Shown piece after piece: positions 28,258 to 37,267 of a stretch of 64,000 nt of DNA; the stretch's first letter is position 1; each line of letters starts with the position of its first letter. The notes beneath the pieces were generated by a model that was given only the letters and a program-made list of their open reading frames with translations, searched no databases and was not told the DNA's origin. Position numbers and translations under genes: made by a program. This DNA comes from Competibacter_A sp037045535 (lineage in GTDB: Bacteria; Pseudomonadota; Gammaproteobacteria; Competibacterales; Competibacteraceae): NCBI GenBank assembly GCA_037045535.1, contig JBAOHI010000071.1, positions 310,001-374,000 of the forward strand. Reading direction: 5' to 3'.

Positions 28258-28682
28258 ATGTGCCCTCGCCGATGGCCATTCAAGCGTTCGCCCCTCGATG
28301 CGCGATCAACTCGCGAGGGTGTTTTCTTTGTTGGGGGCCAGCAAATCAGCCCGCTGATTTGGCTGGTAAGTGGTTTTCTGTGCAGTTTGCCGGTGCTGGC
28401 GGACGAGCCGCTTGCGCCGTCGCTTGGAACGTAGCCGGGAGTTGATCCGCATGGTGCGACAGGACTGCGGTTCCTGTCACGGGTTGACCCTGCGCGGTGG
28501 CTTGGGGCCGTCGCTGTTGCCCGAAGCCTCTGCGCGATAAACCCCCCGCCGGTTTGAAATACACCATTCTGCTAGGTCGGCCCGGCACCGCCATGCCGCC
28601 CTGGAAACCCTTTTTGAGCGAAGCCGAGGCAGACTGGATCGTGGCGCAACTGCTGCACGGCTTTCCGGAGGAACCCAAATGA
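28258..28682 (+). pseudogene. nirC: Small cytochrome c NirC, two +1 frameshifts
   Basis: NirC is a periplasmic c-type cytochrome involved in heme d1 assembly on NirS. The pieces read as a signal-like segment (PLIWLVSGFLCSLPVLA), the heme site DCGSCHG with GGLGPSLLPEALRD, and the C-terminal LGRPGTAMPPWKPFL. Joining them needs removal of one T at about 28424 and one base at about 28529, giving about 140 residues. The start is uncertain; ATG 28258 is the nearest in frame. Its TGA overlaps the nirF ATG (ATGA). Confidence 0.75.
28292..28332 (+). terminator. Terminator- or attenuator-like hairpin between nirM and nirC
   Basis: CCCTCG at 28292-28297 pairs with CGAGGG at 28314-28319 and is followed by TGTTTTCTTTGTT. 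The gap between nirM and nirC (120 bases or more) is the largest in the otherwise tightly packed nir operon, so a partial terminator here would set the highly expressed nirSM apart from the heme d1 genes. Stem is short, so confidence is low. Confidence 0.35.
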
Positions 28683-29871
28683 CGATACTGAGGACGTTAT
28701 TGCTCGGATGGTGGATGTTGCTTGACCCTGTCATCGCTGCTGGCGTGGGGCGGGGAGCCGGCGTTGCGCGGCACCGGGCGATCTCGGCGTTATCATCGAA
28801 CGCGGAGCTGGACGTATCCTCATCGTCGATACCAGCGGCAACAACGTCATCGGCCGGGTGGACGGCCTGGGCGACCTGTCCCACGCCTCGGTGGTGTTCT
28901 CCCGCGATCAGCGCTACGCCTACGTGTTCGGGCGCGACGGTGGTTTGAGCAAGGTGGACATTCTGCGCGGCGCGCTGGAAAAACGCATCGTCCAGGGTGG
29001 CAACAGCATCGGTGGAGCAATTTCCCAGGACGGGCGATTGGTCGCCGTCGCCAACTACGAGCCGGGCGGCCTCAAGGTGTTCGCCGCCGACACGCTGGAG
29101 CTGGTGGCCGACATTCCCGCCACCTATGGCGATGGCAAGCTGTCGAAAGTGGTCGGCATCGCCGATCTGCCGGGCGGCCGTTTCATCTATTCCCTGTTCG
29201 ACGCCGATCAAATCTGGATCGCCGACTTGCACGATCCCAAATCGCCCAAGGTCGAGAAGTTCAACAACATCGGCCGAGCGCCTTACGATGGATTGGTGAC
29301 GCCGGACGGCCGTTACTATTTGGCGGGATTGTTCGGCGAGGACGGCATCGCGCTGCTCGATACCTGGCAGCCGCAGCAGGGCACCCAGCGCATTCTCGCC
29401 AGTTACGGCCAAGGCGAGGAAAAACTACCGGTCTACAAGATGCCCCATCTGCGCGGCTGGGCGGTTGCCGGGCATCAGGTCTATCTGCCGGCCATCGGCC
29501 ATCACGAGGTGCTGGTGGCCGATACGCTGAGCTGGAAAGAAACCGCCCGCATCCCGGTACGCGGCCAACCGGTGTTCGTGGTCGCCCGGCCCGACGGCCG
29601 GCAAGTCTGGGTCAACTTCGCCTTTCCGGACAACGGCTTCGTGCAAGTCATCGACACCCTGACCGGCCGAATCATCCAAACCTTGGAGCCGGGCAAGGCC
29701 GTGTTGCACCTGGAATTTACCCCGCGCGGCGAAGCGGTCTGGGTTTCCGCGCGCGACGACAATCGGGTGGTGGTCTACGACACCGCCAATTTTGCCAAGC
29801 TGGCCGAGTTGCCGGCAGCAAGTCCCAGCGGCATTTTCTTTACCTCGCGTGCCCATCGCATCGGGTTCTGA
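28679..29871 (+). pseudogene. nirF: Heme d1 biosynthesis protein NirF, two +1 frameshifts near N-terminus
   Basis: NirF is a d1-propeller protein that acts late in heme d1 synthesis. From about residue 60 onward (VDGLGDLSHASVVFSRD) the frame is intact to the end at 29871. The N-terminal leader (MTILRTLLLGWWMLL...) and the segment GEPALRGTG lie in other frames; removing one T near 28722 and one G at 28776-28778 gives LLTLSSLLAWGGEPALRGTG-DLGVIIERG and about 396 residues, the family length. Overlaps nirC by 4 bases. Confidence 0.87.
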
Positions 29872-29872
29872 G

Positions 29873-30956
29873 ATGGATGCCGCCGATCTCGAATTGCTCA
29901 ATCGCTTTCAGCGCGATTTTCCCCTGACGACTTATCCCTTTCGGGTGATCGCCGAACGCTTGGGATGGAGCGAAGCCGAGGTGTTAGCGGCGCTACATCG
30001 CTTGCAGGAAGAGGGCAAAATCAGCCGGGTAGGGGCAGTATTCGCTGCTCGCAAGCTCGGTGTCAGTACCTTAGCCGCGCTGGCGGTTCCGCCGGCGCGG
30101 TTGGAAACGGTGGCACGGCTGGTCAACGACTATTTCGAAGTCAACCACAATTATCAGCGCGAACACGAGTTCAATCTCTGGTTCGTGCTGACCGCCGCCA
30201 CGGTGACGCGCCTGCGCGTGGTGTTGGCCGAAATCGAGCATCACGCCCGATTGCCGGTACTCGATTTGCCGTTGCTGGAAGCATTTCACGTCGATCTCGG
30301 TTTCGATTTGCGCGACGGTGGACGAACCCGATCATTCGCCTCAACCTTCTCGCTCATGCCTGGAAGGCAAGAGATTGATCCGGTGGATCTCGATGAGATG
30401 GATCGAAGCCTGCTGGCGGCATTGCAGGCAGGTCTGCCACTGGTTGAGCCGACCTTATCATCTCCTGGCCCGGCAGTTGGGCCTGTCCGAGCGAACGGTT
30501 CTGGAGCGGCTGCGGTACTGGCTCGAACAAGGCGTGATCAAGCGGCTGGGTGTCATCGTTCGTCATCGTGCGCTGGGCTACAGGGCCAATGCGATGGTGG
30601 TTTGGGACATTCCCGATGCGGAGGTGAGCGCGGTCGGCCGGTCGCTGGCGATGGAGGCTGGCGTCAATCTCTGCTACCGCCGCCCGCGCCGTTTGCCGCG
30701 CTGGCCTTACAACTTGTTCTGCATGATGCACGGTCGCGAGCGCGAACAAGTGCTGGAACGGGTCGGACAAATACAGATCAATCGGGGATTGGCGATCTAT
30801 CCTCACGCCGTGCTGTTCAGCACCCGCTGTTTTCGGCAGCGAGGCGCGTATTACCTGCCGCTGGCAATGTCCGGACCGCGCGTTACCTTGCCGAAAAAAA
30901 TGGAGGAGGGGCAGCAGCATTTGACTCACTTCGAGGCGGCAACATGGACGAGTTGA
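29873..30956 (+). pseudogene. nirDL: NirDL-type siroheme decarboxylase subunit, one +1 frameshift
   Basis: NirD, L, G and H form the complex that decarboxylates siroheme to 12,18-didecarboxysiroheme. This gene encodes two AsnC/Lrp-like units in tandem: the first from MDAADLELLNRFQRDFP to about residue 160, the second with RPYHLLARQLGLSERTVLE and CYRRPRRLPRWPYNLFCMMHG. Removing one C at about 30449 joins them through GLPLVERPYHLLARQ, giving about 360 residues, so it is a natural NirD-NirL fusion interrupted by a frameshift. Starts 1 base after nirF and overlaps the next gene by 13 bases. Confidence 0.85.
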
Positions 30957-31927
30957 AGCGCCGCCTGATCGACGAATGGCAGGGTGGTTTCCCGCTGTGC
31001 GAGCGGCCGTTCGCGGTGGTAGCCGAGCGATTGAAATCGAGTGAGGACGCCGTGCTGCAAGCTCTGCGGGAGTTGCTGGCGGATGGCACGCTTACCCGCT
31101 TCGGGCCGCTGTATCAGATCGAACGGCTGGGTGGCGCCTTTTCTCTAGCGGCTTTGCAAGCGCCAGAAGCGGATTTCGACCGGATCGCGTCTATCGTCAA
31201 CGGCTTTCCGGAAGTCGCGCACAACTACCGGCGCAACCATGCTTTCAACATGTGGTTCGTGCTGGCGACCGAGACACCCGTCGGCATGAACGATACAGTC
31301 GAGCGCATCGCGGCGGCGACCGGATTGCCGGTCTTCAACTTTCCCAAGGAACGCGAGTATTTCATCGAAGCGCGGTTTGCGGTGGGCGCACGTCGAGCGG
31401 AATCTTCCGAACCATCCACCGAACGCAAAGCCGCATCGTCCCTGTCATCCGAACAACTGACGGAATGGCGACCGCTCATTCTCGCTACGCAGGCCGGTCT
31501 GCCATTGGCTCCGCGACCCTATCACGCCCTCGCCGCGCAACTGGGTAGCGATGCAGAAGCGATCATCGCCAGCCTGCAAGCCTTGTTGGCTGCTGGTGCG
31601 ATCCGCCGCATCGGCGTGGTGCCGAACCATTACCGCATCGGTTACGCCGCCAACGGCATGACGGTTTGGGATGTTCCCGATGAGACGGTGGACGAACTCG
31701 GCGCGCAAATTGGGGCGCTGGAATTCGTGACTCATTGCTATCGTCGTCCGCGCCACCGCCCGGATTGGCCCTATAACCTGTTCGCGATGACGCACGGCGC
31801 GAGCCGCGACGAAGTGACCGCCAAGGCCGACCGCATTGCCGGCATTTTGGGTGATGCCTGCCGTGCCCACGACATTCTCTACAGCACGCGGATTCTCAAA
31901 AAGACCGGCTTGCGCCTGCATGGTTGA
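30944..31927 (+). CDS. nirGH: NirGH-type siroheme decarboxylase subunit (fusion)
   Basis: A 327-residue protein with two Lrp-like siroheme decarboxylase units: residues 1-150 (LKRRLIDEWQGGFPLCERPF, VAHNYRRNHAFNMWF) and about 175-327 (TQAGLPLAPRPYHALAAQLG, CYRRPRHRPDWPYNLFAMTHG). The duplicated architecture mirrors the preceding gene, so four family members are packed in two proteins. The histidine-rich N-Y-x-R-x-H and Y-R-R-P-x-x-x-P-x-W-P-Y-N motifs are characteristic of this enzyme family. The ATG at 30944 overlaps the previous stop. Confidence 0.88.
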   Translation: MDELKRRLIDEWQGGFPLCERPFAVVAERLKSSEDAVLQALRELLADGTLTRFGPLYQIERLGGAFSLAALQAPEADFDRIASIVNGFPEVAHNYRRNHAFNMWFVLATETPVGMNDTVERIAAATGLPVFNFPKEREYFIEARFAVGARRAESSEPSTERKAASSLSSEQLTEWRPLILATQAGLPLAPRPYHALAAQLGSDAEAIIASLQALLAAGAIRRIGVVPNHYRIGYAANGMTVWDVPDETVDELGAQIGALEFVTHCYRRPRHRPDWPYNLFAMTHGASRDEVTAKADRIAGILGDACRAHDILYSTRILKKTGLRLHG

Positions 31928-31939
31928 AGGAGGTCGCTC

Positions 31940-33143
31940 ATGTTCCGCATCACCCAATTCATGCAGGAAATCGCCCGGCCCACGCCGCTGGCGCCCAAGC
32001 GCAATCCACCCGGTCCGGTGGTGATCTGGAATCTGGTACGGCGCTGCAACTTGGCCTGCAAGCATTGCTATTCGATTTCCGCCGATACCGATTTCCCCGG
32101 CGAACTGGCGACCGATGAAGTGTTCGCGGTCATGGACGATCTCAAGCGTTTTCGCGTGCCCGTGTTGATCCTGTCCGGCGGTGAGCCGCTGCTGTGCCCG
32201 GACATTTACGCCATCGCCCGCCGCGCCAAGGACATGGGGTTTTACGTCGCCTTGTCTTCCAACGGCACGTTGATCGACAAAACCAACATCGCCCGCATCG
32301 CCGAAGTCGGTTTCGATTATGTCGGCGTTAGCCTGGATGGCATCGCCGAAACTCACGACCGCTTCCGCCGTCAAGCAGGGGCGTTCGCCGCATCGCTGAA
32401 CGGTATCCGCCTATGTTGGGCGTACGGTATCAAGGTGGGCGTTCGTTACACCATGACCGAGGACAACGCTCACGACCTGCCGCGCCTGCTGGAGTTGCTG
32501 GAGACGGAGCAGATCGACAAATTCTATTTTTCCCATCTCAACTACGCCGGTCGCGGCAACCGCAACCGCAAGGACGATGCCCACCACTGGACGACCCGCC
32601 AAGCCATGGATTTGCTGTTCGAAACCTGCTGGCGGCTGGTGCGCGAAGGCCGGCCCAAGGAATTCGTGACCGGCAACAACGATGCTGACGGCGTGTATCT
32701 GCTGTTCTGGGTTCGCCAGCGATTTCCGGAATTGGCAGGGCACATCCGCGCCAAGCTGGCGCAATGGGGCGGCAACGCTTCCGGCGTGAACGTCGCCAAC
32801 ATTGACAACCTTGGCAACGTCCATCCCGACACCATGTGGTGGCATCACACCCTCGGCAATATTCGCGAGAGGCCATTTTCGGAAATCTGGCCGGATACCT
32901 CCGAGCTACTGATGGCGGGTTTGAAAGCCAAGCCGCGTCAAGTGAAAGGTCGCTGCGGCCAGTGCCAATACTTCGATATCTGCGGCGGCAACACCCGGGT
33001 GCGCGCCGAGCAACTCACGGGCGATCCCGTGGGCCGAAGACCCCGCCTGTTATCTGGACGACGAGGAAATCGGCATCGCAACGGGCGGCGAGCGGCTGAC
33101 CGTAACCCCGTATCGAACCGCTCGCCGGAGCGTCGCATCATGA
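31940..33143 (+). pseudogene. nirJ: Heme d1 radical SAM protein NirJ, C-terminal +1 frameshift
   Basis: NirJ is a radical SAM enzyme that replaces propionates by oxo groups in heme d1 synthesis. The CNLACKHCY cluster motif (about residues 36-44) and LSGGEPLL are present, as is the C-terminal cysteine-rich CGQCQYFDICGG. Just after LTGDP an extra G at about 33029 shifts the frame; without it the protein continues WAEDPACYLDDEE to a TGA at 33141-33143 that overlaps the nirN ATG. As written, the open frame runs into nirN and simulates a NirJ-NirN fusion. Expected length about 400 residues. Confidence 0.9.
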
Positions 33144-34705
33144 AGAGAAGCCTGTTGTTCGCCTGCCTGATGTCGCTGGGGATTTCGGCTAGCGCCGCGC
33201 CTGACCCCGCGCCGTTGTACCAGCAGCATTGCGTGGCTTGCCACGGCGCCGACCGTTTGGGCGGGATGGGGCCGGCGTTGCTACCGCAGAATCTGGAACG
33301 GCTGAAGAAGTCAGAGGCGCTGGCGGTCATCGCGTCCGGGCGGCCAGCGACGCAAATGCTGGGTTTCAAGGACAAGCTCAAACCGGAGGAGGTTCAGGCG
33401 CTAGCGGACTTTATCTACACCCCGCCGGCGGTTGTGCCGCAATGGGGCGAGGCGGAAATCCGCACCTCGCGGGTCGAACCGGTCAAACCGGGCAGCCTGC
33501 CGGACAAGCCGGTTTTCAGCGCCGATCCGCTCAATCTGTTCGTGGTGGTGGAGGCGGGCGATCACCACGTCACCATTCTTGATGGTGACAAGTTCGAGCC
33601 GATTCACCGCTTCCCCAGCCGCTTTGCCCTGCACGGCGGACCAAAGTTCACACCCGACGGGCGCTACGTGTTTTTCGCCTCTCGCGATGGCTGGGTCAGC
33701 AAATTCGATATCTACAACCTGAAAACGGTGGCGGAAGTCCGCGCCGGCATCAATACCCGCAACATTGCGGTGTCCAGCGATGGGCAGTGGGTCATGGCGG
33801 CGAACTATCTGCCGCATACCCTGGTGCTGTTAAACGCGGCGGATTTGAGCCTCGGCCGGGTCATTCCAGTGGTGAACGAAGCTGGCAAGAGTTCACGGGT
33901 GTCGGCGGTATACGACGCCGCGCCGCGCAAGAGTTTCGTAGCCGCGCTCAAGGATATTCCCGAAGTCTGGGAACTGAGCTACGACCCCAAGGCCGGGCCG
34001 GTGTTCAAGGGCTACGTTCACGATTATAAGATGGGTGAAGCGCTCGCCTCGCCGGGGATGTGGACGCCGCGCGTGACCCAGCTCGATGCCATTCTCGACG
34101 ATTTTTTCTTCAGCCAGGATTACGCTTACGTGCTGGGCGCGGTGCGACCCGCCGATGGCAGCGATAAGTCCATACCCGGCGGCCAGGTGGTGAATCTGGA
34201 CGTGCGGCGCAAGGTCGCCGACCTGCCGCTGCCCGGCCTGCCGCATCTTGGCTCCGGCATTTCCTGGTCGTATCAGGATCGGCCGGTCATGGCCACGCCC
34301 AACCTCAAGGAAGGCATGGTCAGCGTGATCGATATGAAGGACTGGAAGATCATCAAGGAGGTCAAGACCGCTGGCCCGGCGTTCTTCATGCGCAGCCACG
34401 AAAACACGCCTTACGCCTGGGTAGACGCGATGATGAGCAAGGACAAGGACACCATGCAGTTGCTCGATAAGCGTACTCTCGAAATCGCTAAAACCCTGCG
34501 TCCCGAACCGGGCAAGACCGCCGCTCATACCGAATTCACCCGCGACGGCAAATACGCACTGGTTTCCATCTGGGAGGACGACGGGGCGTTGGTGATTTAC
34601 GACGCGGAAACTTTGAAAGAGGTCAAGCGACTACCCATGCGCAAACCGGTGGGCAAGTACAACGTTTACAACAAAATCACCCGATCCGAGGGGACAAGTC
34701 ACTGA
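33140..34705 (+). CDS. nirN: Dihydro-heme d1 dehydrogenase NirN
   Basis: NirN is a NirS-like periplasmic protein that oxidises dihydro-heme d1 in the last step of d1 synthesis. The 521-residue product starts with a signal peptide (LLFACLMSLGISASA), has a cytochrome c domain with CVACHG and a distal Met region, and a C-terminal d1-type propeller (SRDGWVSKFDIYNLK, HTEFTRDGKYALVSIWE). ATG 33140 overlaps the nirJ stop. It ends one base inside nnrS. Confidence 0.93.
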   Translation: MKRSLLFACLMSLGISASAAPDPAPLYQQHCVACHGADRLGGMGPALLPQNLERLKKSEALAVIASGRPATQMLGFKDKLKPEEVQALADFIYTPPAVVPQWGEAEIRTSRVEPVKPGSLPDKPVFSADPLNLFVVVEAGDHHVTILDGDKFEPIHRFPSRFALHGGPKFTPDGRYVFFASRDGWVSKFDIYNLKTVAEVRAGINTRNIAVSSDGQWVMAANYLPHTLVLLNAADLSLGRVIPVVNEAGKSSRVSAVYDAAPRKSFVAALKDIPEVWELSYDPKAGPVFKGYVHDYKMGEALASPGMWTPRVTQLDAILDDFFFSQDYAYVLGAVRPADGSDKSIPGGQVVNLDVRRKVADLPLPGLPHLGSGISWSYQDRPVMATPNLKEGMVSVIDMKDWKIIKEVKTAGPAFFMRSHENTPYAWVDAMMSKDKDTMQLLDKRTLEIAKTLRPEPGKTAAHTEFTRDGKYALVSIWEDDGALVIYDAETLKEVKRLPMRKPVGKYNVYNKITRSEGTSH

Positions 34706-35883
34706 TGGCCAGTGCAATTTCTAAAGTGGCGTTATGGAATCTAGGATTTCGGCCGTTTTTCTTGGGCGCAGCGGTTTTTGCCATCGTTTCGATGCTGCTC
34801 TGGATGGGCGTCTATGTCTTGCAACTGCCATTGCCGATCACCCGAATTTCCACTTTTCAGTGGCACGCTCACGAAATGATTTATGGGTTCGCGATGGCGG
34901 TGATTGCCGGATTTCTGCTGACGGCGATCAAGAACTGGACCGGGGTACAAACCCTTTACGGATTTGGTTTGTTGGGATTGTTCACTTTGTGGGTGTTGCC
35001 AAGAATTCTGTTTTTGTTCGGTACGCCGCTGATTTTCGTCGCCGGTTTTTTTGATCTGCTGTTCGCGTTGTGCCTGATCGGTTCGATCATGTATCCGATT
35101 GTCAAGGCTAAACAGTGGAAACAGCTAGGGATTATAGCCAATCTGATTTTATTGGCGGTCGCCAATGGCTGTTTTTATCTGGGAGCCGCCGATCTCGTTG
35201 ATCGTGGCGCCTATTTTGGGATCTATGGCGGTTTGTTTTTGATTGTTGGACTGATTCTTTTCATGGGCAGAAGGGTCATTCCATTTTTCATCGAAGTTGG
35301 CGTGGGTTACCCGGTCAAGATTTTCAATTCGAAGTGGCTGGATTTGGTGATTATTGTATTGTATGTCACGTTCTTGATTTCTGAGGTATTGGTTGGAAAT
35401 TCATGGATGATCGCCTTGACTTCGATCGGTCTTTTTATCGCCAACTCTTTCCGACTAATTGGCTGGCATACAACGGGGATTTGGAAAAAGCCGCTATTGT
35501 GGAGCCTATTTGTCTCTTTTATATGGATTAATATTGGCTTTTTCTTACTGGCACTGAATGTCTTCCTGAGTTTGCCCAATATCGTCGCAATTCACGCTTT
35601 CAGCATTGGCGGCATCGGTGTCATCATCCTGAGTATGATGGCGCGGGTTACGCTCGGCCATACCGGAAGGAACGTGCAAAATCCCCCAAAGACAGTTACC
35701 GTTGCTCTGGTTATTCTCATCGCCGGGGCTGCCGTCAGAGTGATAGCGCCGTTGATCGCCGAAAGCCACTATGTCATCTGGGTAGCGGCTTCCCAGATTT
35801 TATGGATCGCGGCGTTTTCGATCTTTATCGTCACCTATTTTCCCATGCTCGTTAAGCCAAGAATTGACGGTCAGTTTGGTTAG
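34705..35883 (+). CDS. nnrS: NnrS family heme- and copper-containing membrane protein
   Basis: NnrS proteins are multi-spanning membrane proteins linked to relief of nitric oxide stress in denitrifiers. The 392-residue product has about 12 hydrophobic segments and the family motifs NLGFRPFFLGA at the N-terminus, WHAHEMIYGFAMAVIAGFLLTA with two histidines, and HAFSIGGIGVIILSMMARVTLGHTGR. It overlaps the nirN stop by one base, so it is part of the nir operon. The coding sequence is visibly richer in A and T than its neighbours, a possible sign of recent transfer. Confidence 0.93.
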   Translation: MASAISKVALWNLGFRPFFLGAAVFAIVSMLLWMGVYVLQLPLPITRISTFQWHAHEMIYGFAMAVIAGFLLTAIKNWTGVQTLYGFGLLGLFTLWVLPRILFLFGTPLIFVAGFFDLLFALCLIGSIMYPIVKAKQWKQLGIIANLILLAVANGCFYLGAADLVDRGAYFGIYGGLFLIVGLILFMGRRVIPFFIEVGVGYPVKIFNSKWLDLVIIVLYVTFLISEVLVGNSWMIALTSIGLFIANSFRLIGWHTTGIWKKPLLWSLFVSFIWINIGFFLLALNVFLSLPNIVAIHAFSIGGIGVIILSMMARVTLGHTGRNVQNPPKTVTVALVILIAGAAVRVIAPLIAESHYVIWVAASQILWIAAFSIFIVTYFPMLVKPRIDGQFG

Positions 35884-36030
35884 CCCGCCTTGCGGATGCC
35901 ATGGTAAGGCGGTGATGGCTACTCCCCCAGCAGGTTCACGACGCCAGCGGCACTGTCCCGAGGGCGTCAATCTGGCGGGCCGCGCCGCGCGACAAGGTCC
36001 GTCGGCGAAAGGCGTCTGGCATGGATTTGG

Positions 36031-37215
36031 ATGCCGTGGCTTGCTGCCTGGTTCAAGCGACGGTTTGGATTGCTAAACACCGCAAGGGGCTTGCTGGACG
36101 AACCGGCGCCAGTTTCCTCATGGCTTTCGAGCCTGCTATCGGTGCTGCTACGGTGGCCTGGCACCGACATCAAGGGTGCGAGCGCCGCCAAGTTGGCCAG
36201 CGCAAAGACCAGGGTCGAACTTCTGAAGGCGATTCACGACCGCATTGCCGAACAACGGCTTCTGTACGGTGAGCGGTCTGGTGCGCCGATGTATGTCGTG
36301 CAAACGCAAGAAGATCGAGAACTGGCCGAGAGACCGATACGCATCGCGGTCGTTCAACCGATGCTCCCTCGTCGGGATCAGTTTAATGACAAGGAGCCAT
36401 GCCGCTGGACCGAGAAGCTGATGGCGCAGCATCGCCGCCATCTTGCCGAGGTATGCCGGTTAACCTACCAGAAGCTGCGCACACGGGCTACTGCGCAGTA
36501 TCCGAGAGATGAAAGGAATAACCGTATCGAGCCGTTAGTCGACTTGATCTTATTTCCGGAACTATCCGTTCATCCCGAACATGTCTTCCATCTCCGTGTC
36601 CTTTCGGACAAGGTGAAGGCCACAATTTTTGCAGGCTTGACTTTCATTGACTCACCGAAACATTTAACCCCAATCAATTAGGCGCTTTGGTTGATCCGGA
36701 TAGAAACCCCAGGCGGCAGAACATTTCAGTATGCTTGGCAGGGCAAGAAGCACCTAACGAAGCCTGAAGAAAAGATGGGTGTGAAAAGTTACCGACCGCA
36801 TCAAGTGTTGGTCGAATTCCCGATTGGTGTAGGTACGCCGACCCGCGTGGCAGGAGCGATTTGCTACGACGCGACGGACCTGGCGCTGGTTGCTGACTTG
36901 CGGGAGCGCTCGGATATTTTTCTGGTCGCTGCGCTCAATCAAGATGTTCAAACCTTCGACAACATGGTCGCCGCACTTCACTTTCACATGTACCAGTCGG
37001 TGGTACTGGCGAATATGGGCGAGTTTGGGGGCTCTACCGCCCAAGTGCCGCTGCTAAAACACGAGCGACTCATTGCCCACATCCACGGAAACAATCAAGT
37101 CGCAGTCAGCGTGTTCGAGGTTGATCCCACGCCATTCAAATTGGTTGCGAAACCAAAACCAGCACGGGATTTGAAAACCCCACCTGCTGGATACAAGGGT
37201 CGGCCACTGTATTGA
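36031..37215 (+). pseudogene. Nitrilase-superfamily protein with in-frame amber; possible RT-nitrilase (DRT1-like) remnant
   Basis: A 394-codon frame broken only by TAG at 36679-36681. The part after about residue 100 is a carbon-nitrogen hydrolase domain: start RPIRIAVVQPMLPR, catalytic Glu in LILFPELSVHPE, Lys in WQGKKHLTKPEE and Cys in GAICYDATDLAL, then ALHFHMYQSVVLANMGEFGG. From memory this pattern resembles the C-terminal nitrilase domain of class 1 defence reverse transcriptases (DRT1/UG1). The first 100 residues are not recognised, and no reverse transcriptase domain lies upstream (nnrS ends 147 bases before). The TAG replaces a likely Gln (CAG) in PIN-Q-ALWLI. Probably a dead fragment; a free-standing nitrilase is the alternative. 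Confidence 0.6.
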
Positions 37216-37267
37216 ATCCCTATGGGTCCATTCCCCATAGCTTGCTGCATTCTTTGTTAACCCAATA

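Noticed and set aside
28477..29927. Overlapping long frames on both strands across nirC-nirF
   Set aside because: Only the frame ending at 29871 has NirF propeller sequence; the others are Arg- or Asp-rich shadow translations.
29792..31927. A 711-codon open frame spanning both Lrp-like decarboxylase genes
   Set aside because: Its middle third (about 30450-30940) is out of frame nonsense; the real sequence there is in another frame, and the second gene has its own ATG at 30944.
31940..34705. A 921-codon open frame reading as a NirJ-NirN fusion
   Set aside because: Caused by one extra G near 33029. Without it NirJ ends at a TGA overlapping the ATG of nirN, which has its own signal peptide and cytochrome c domain.
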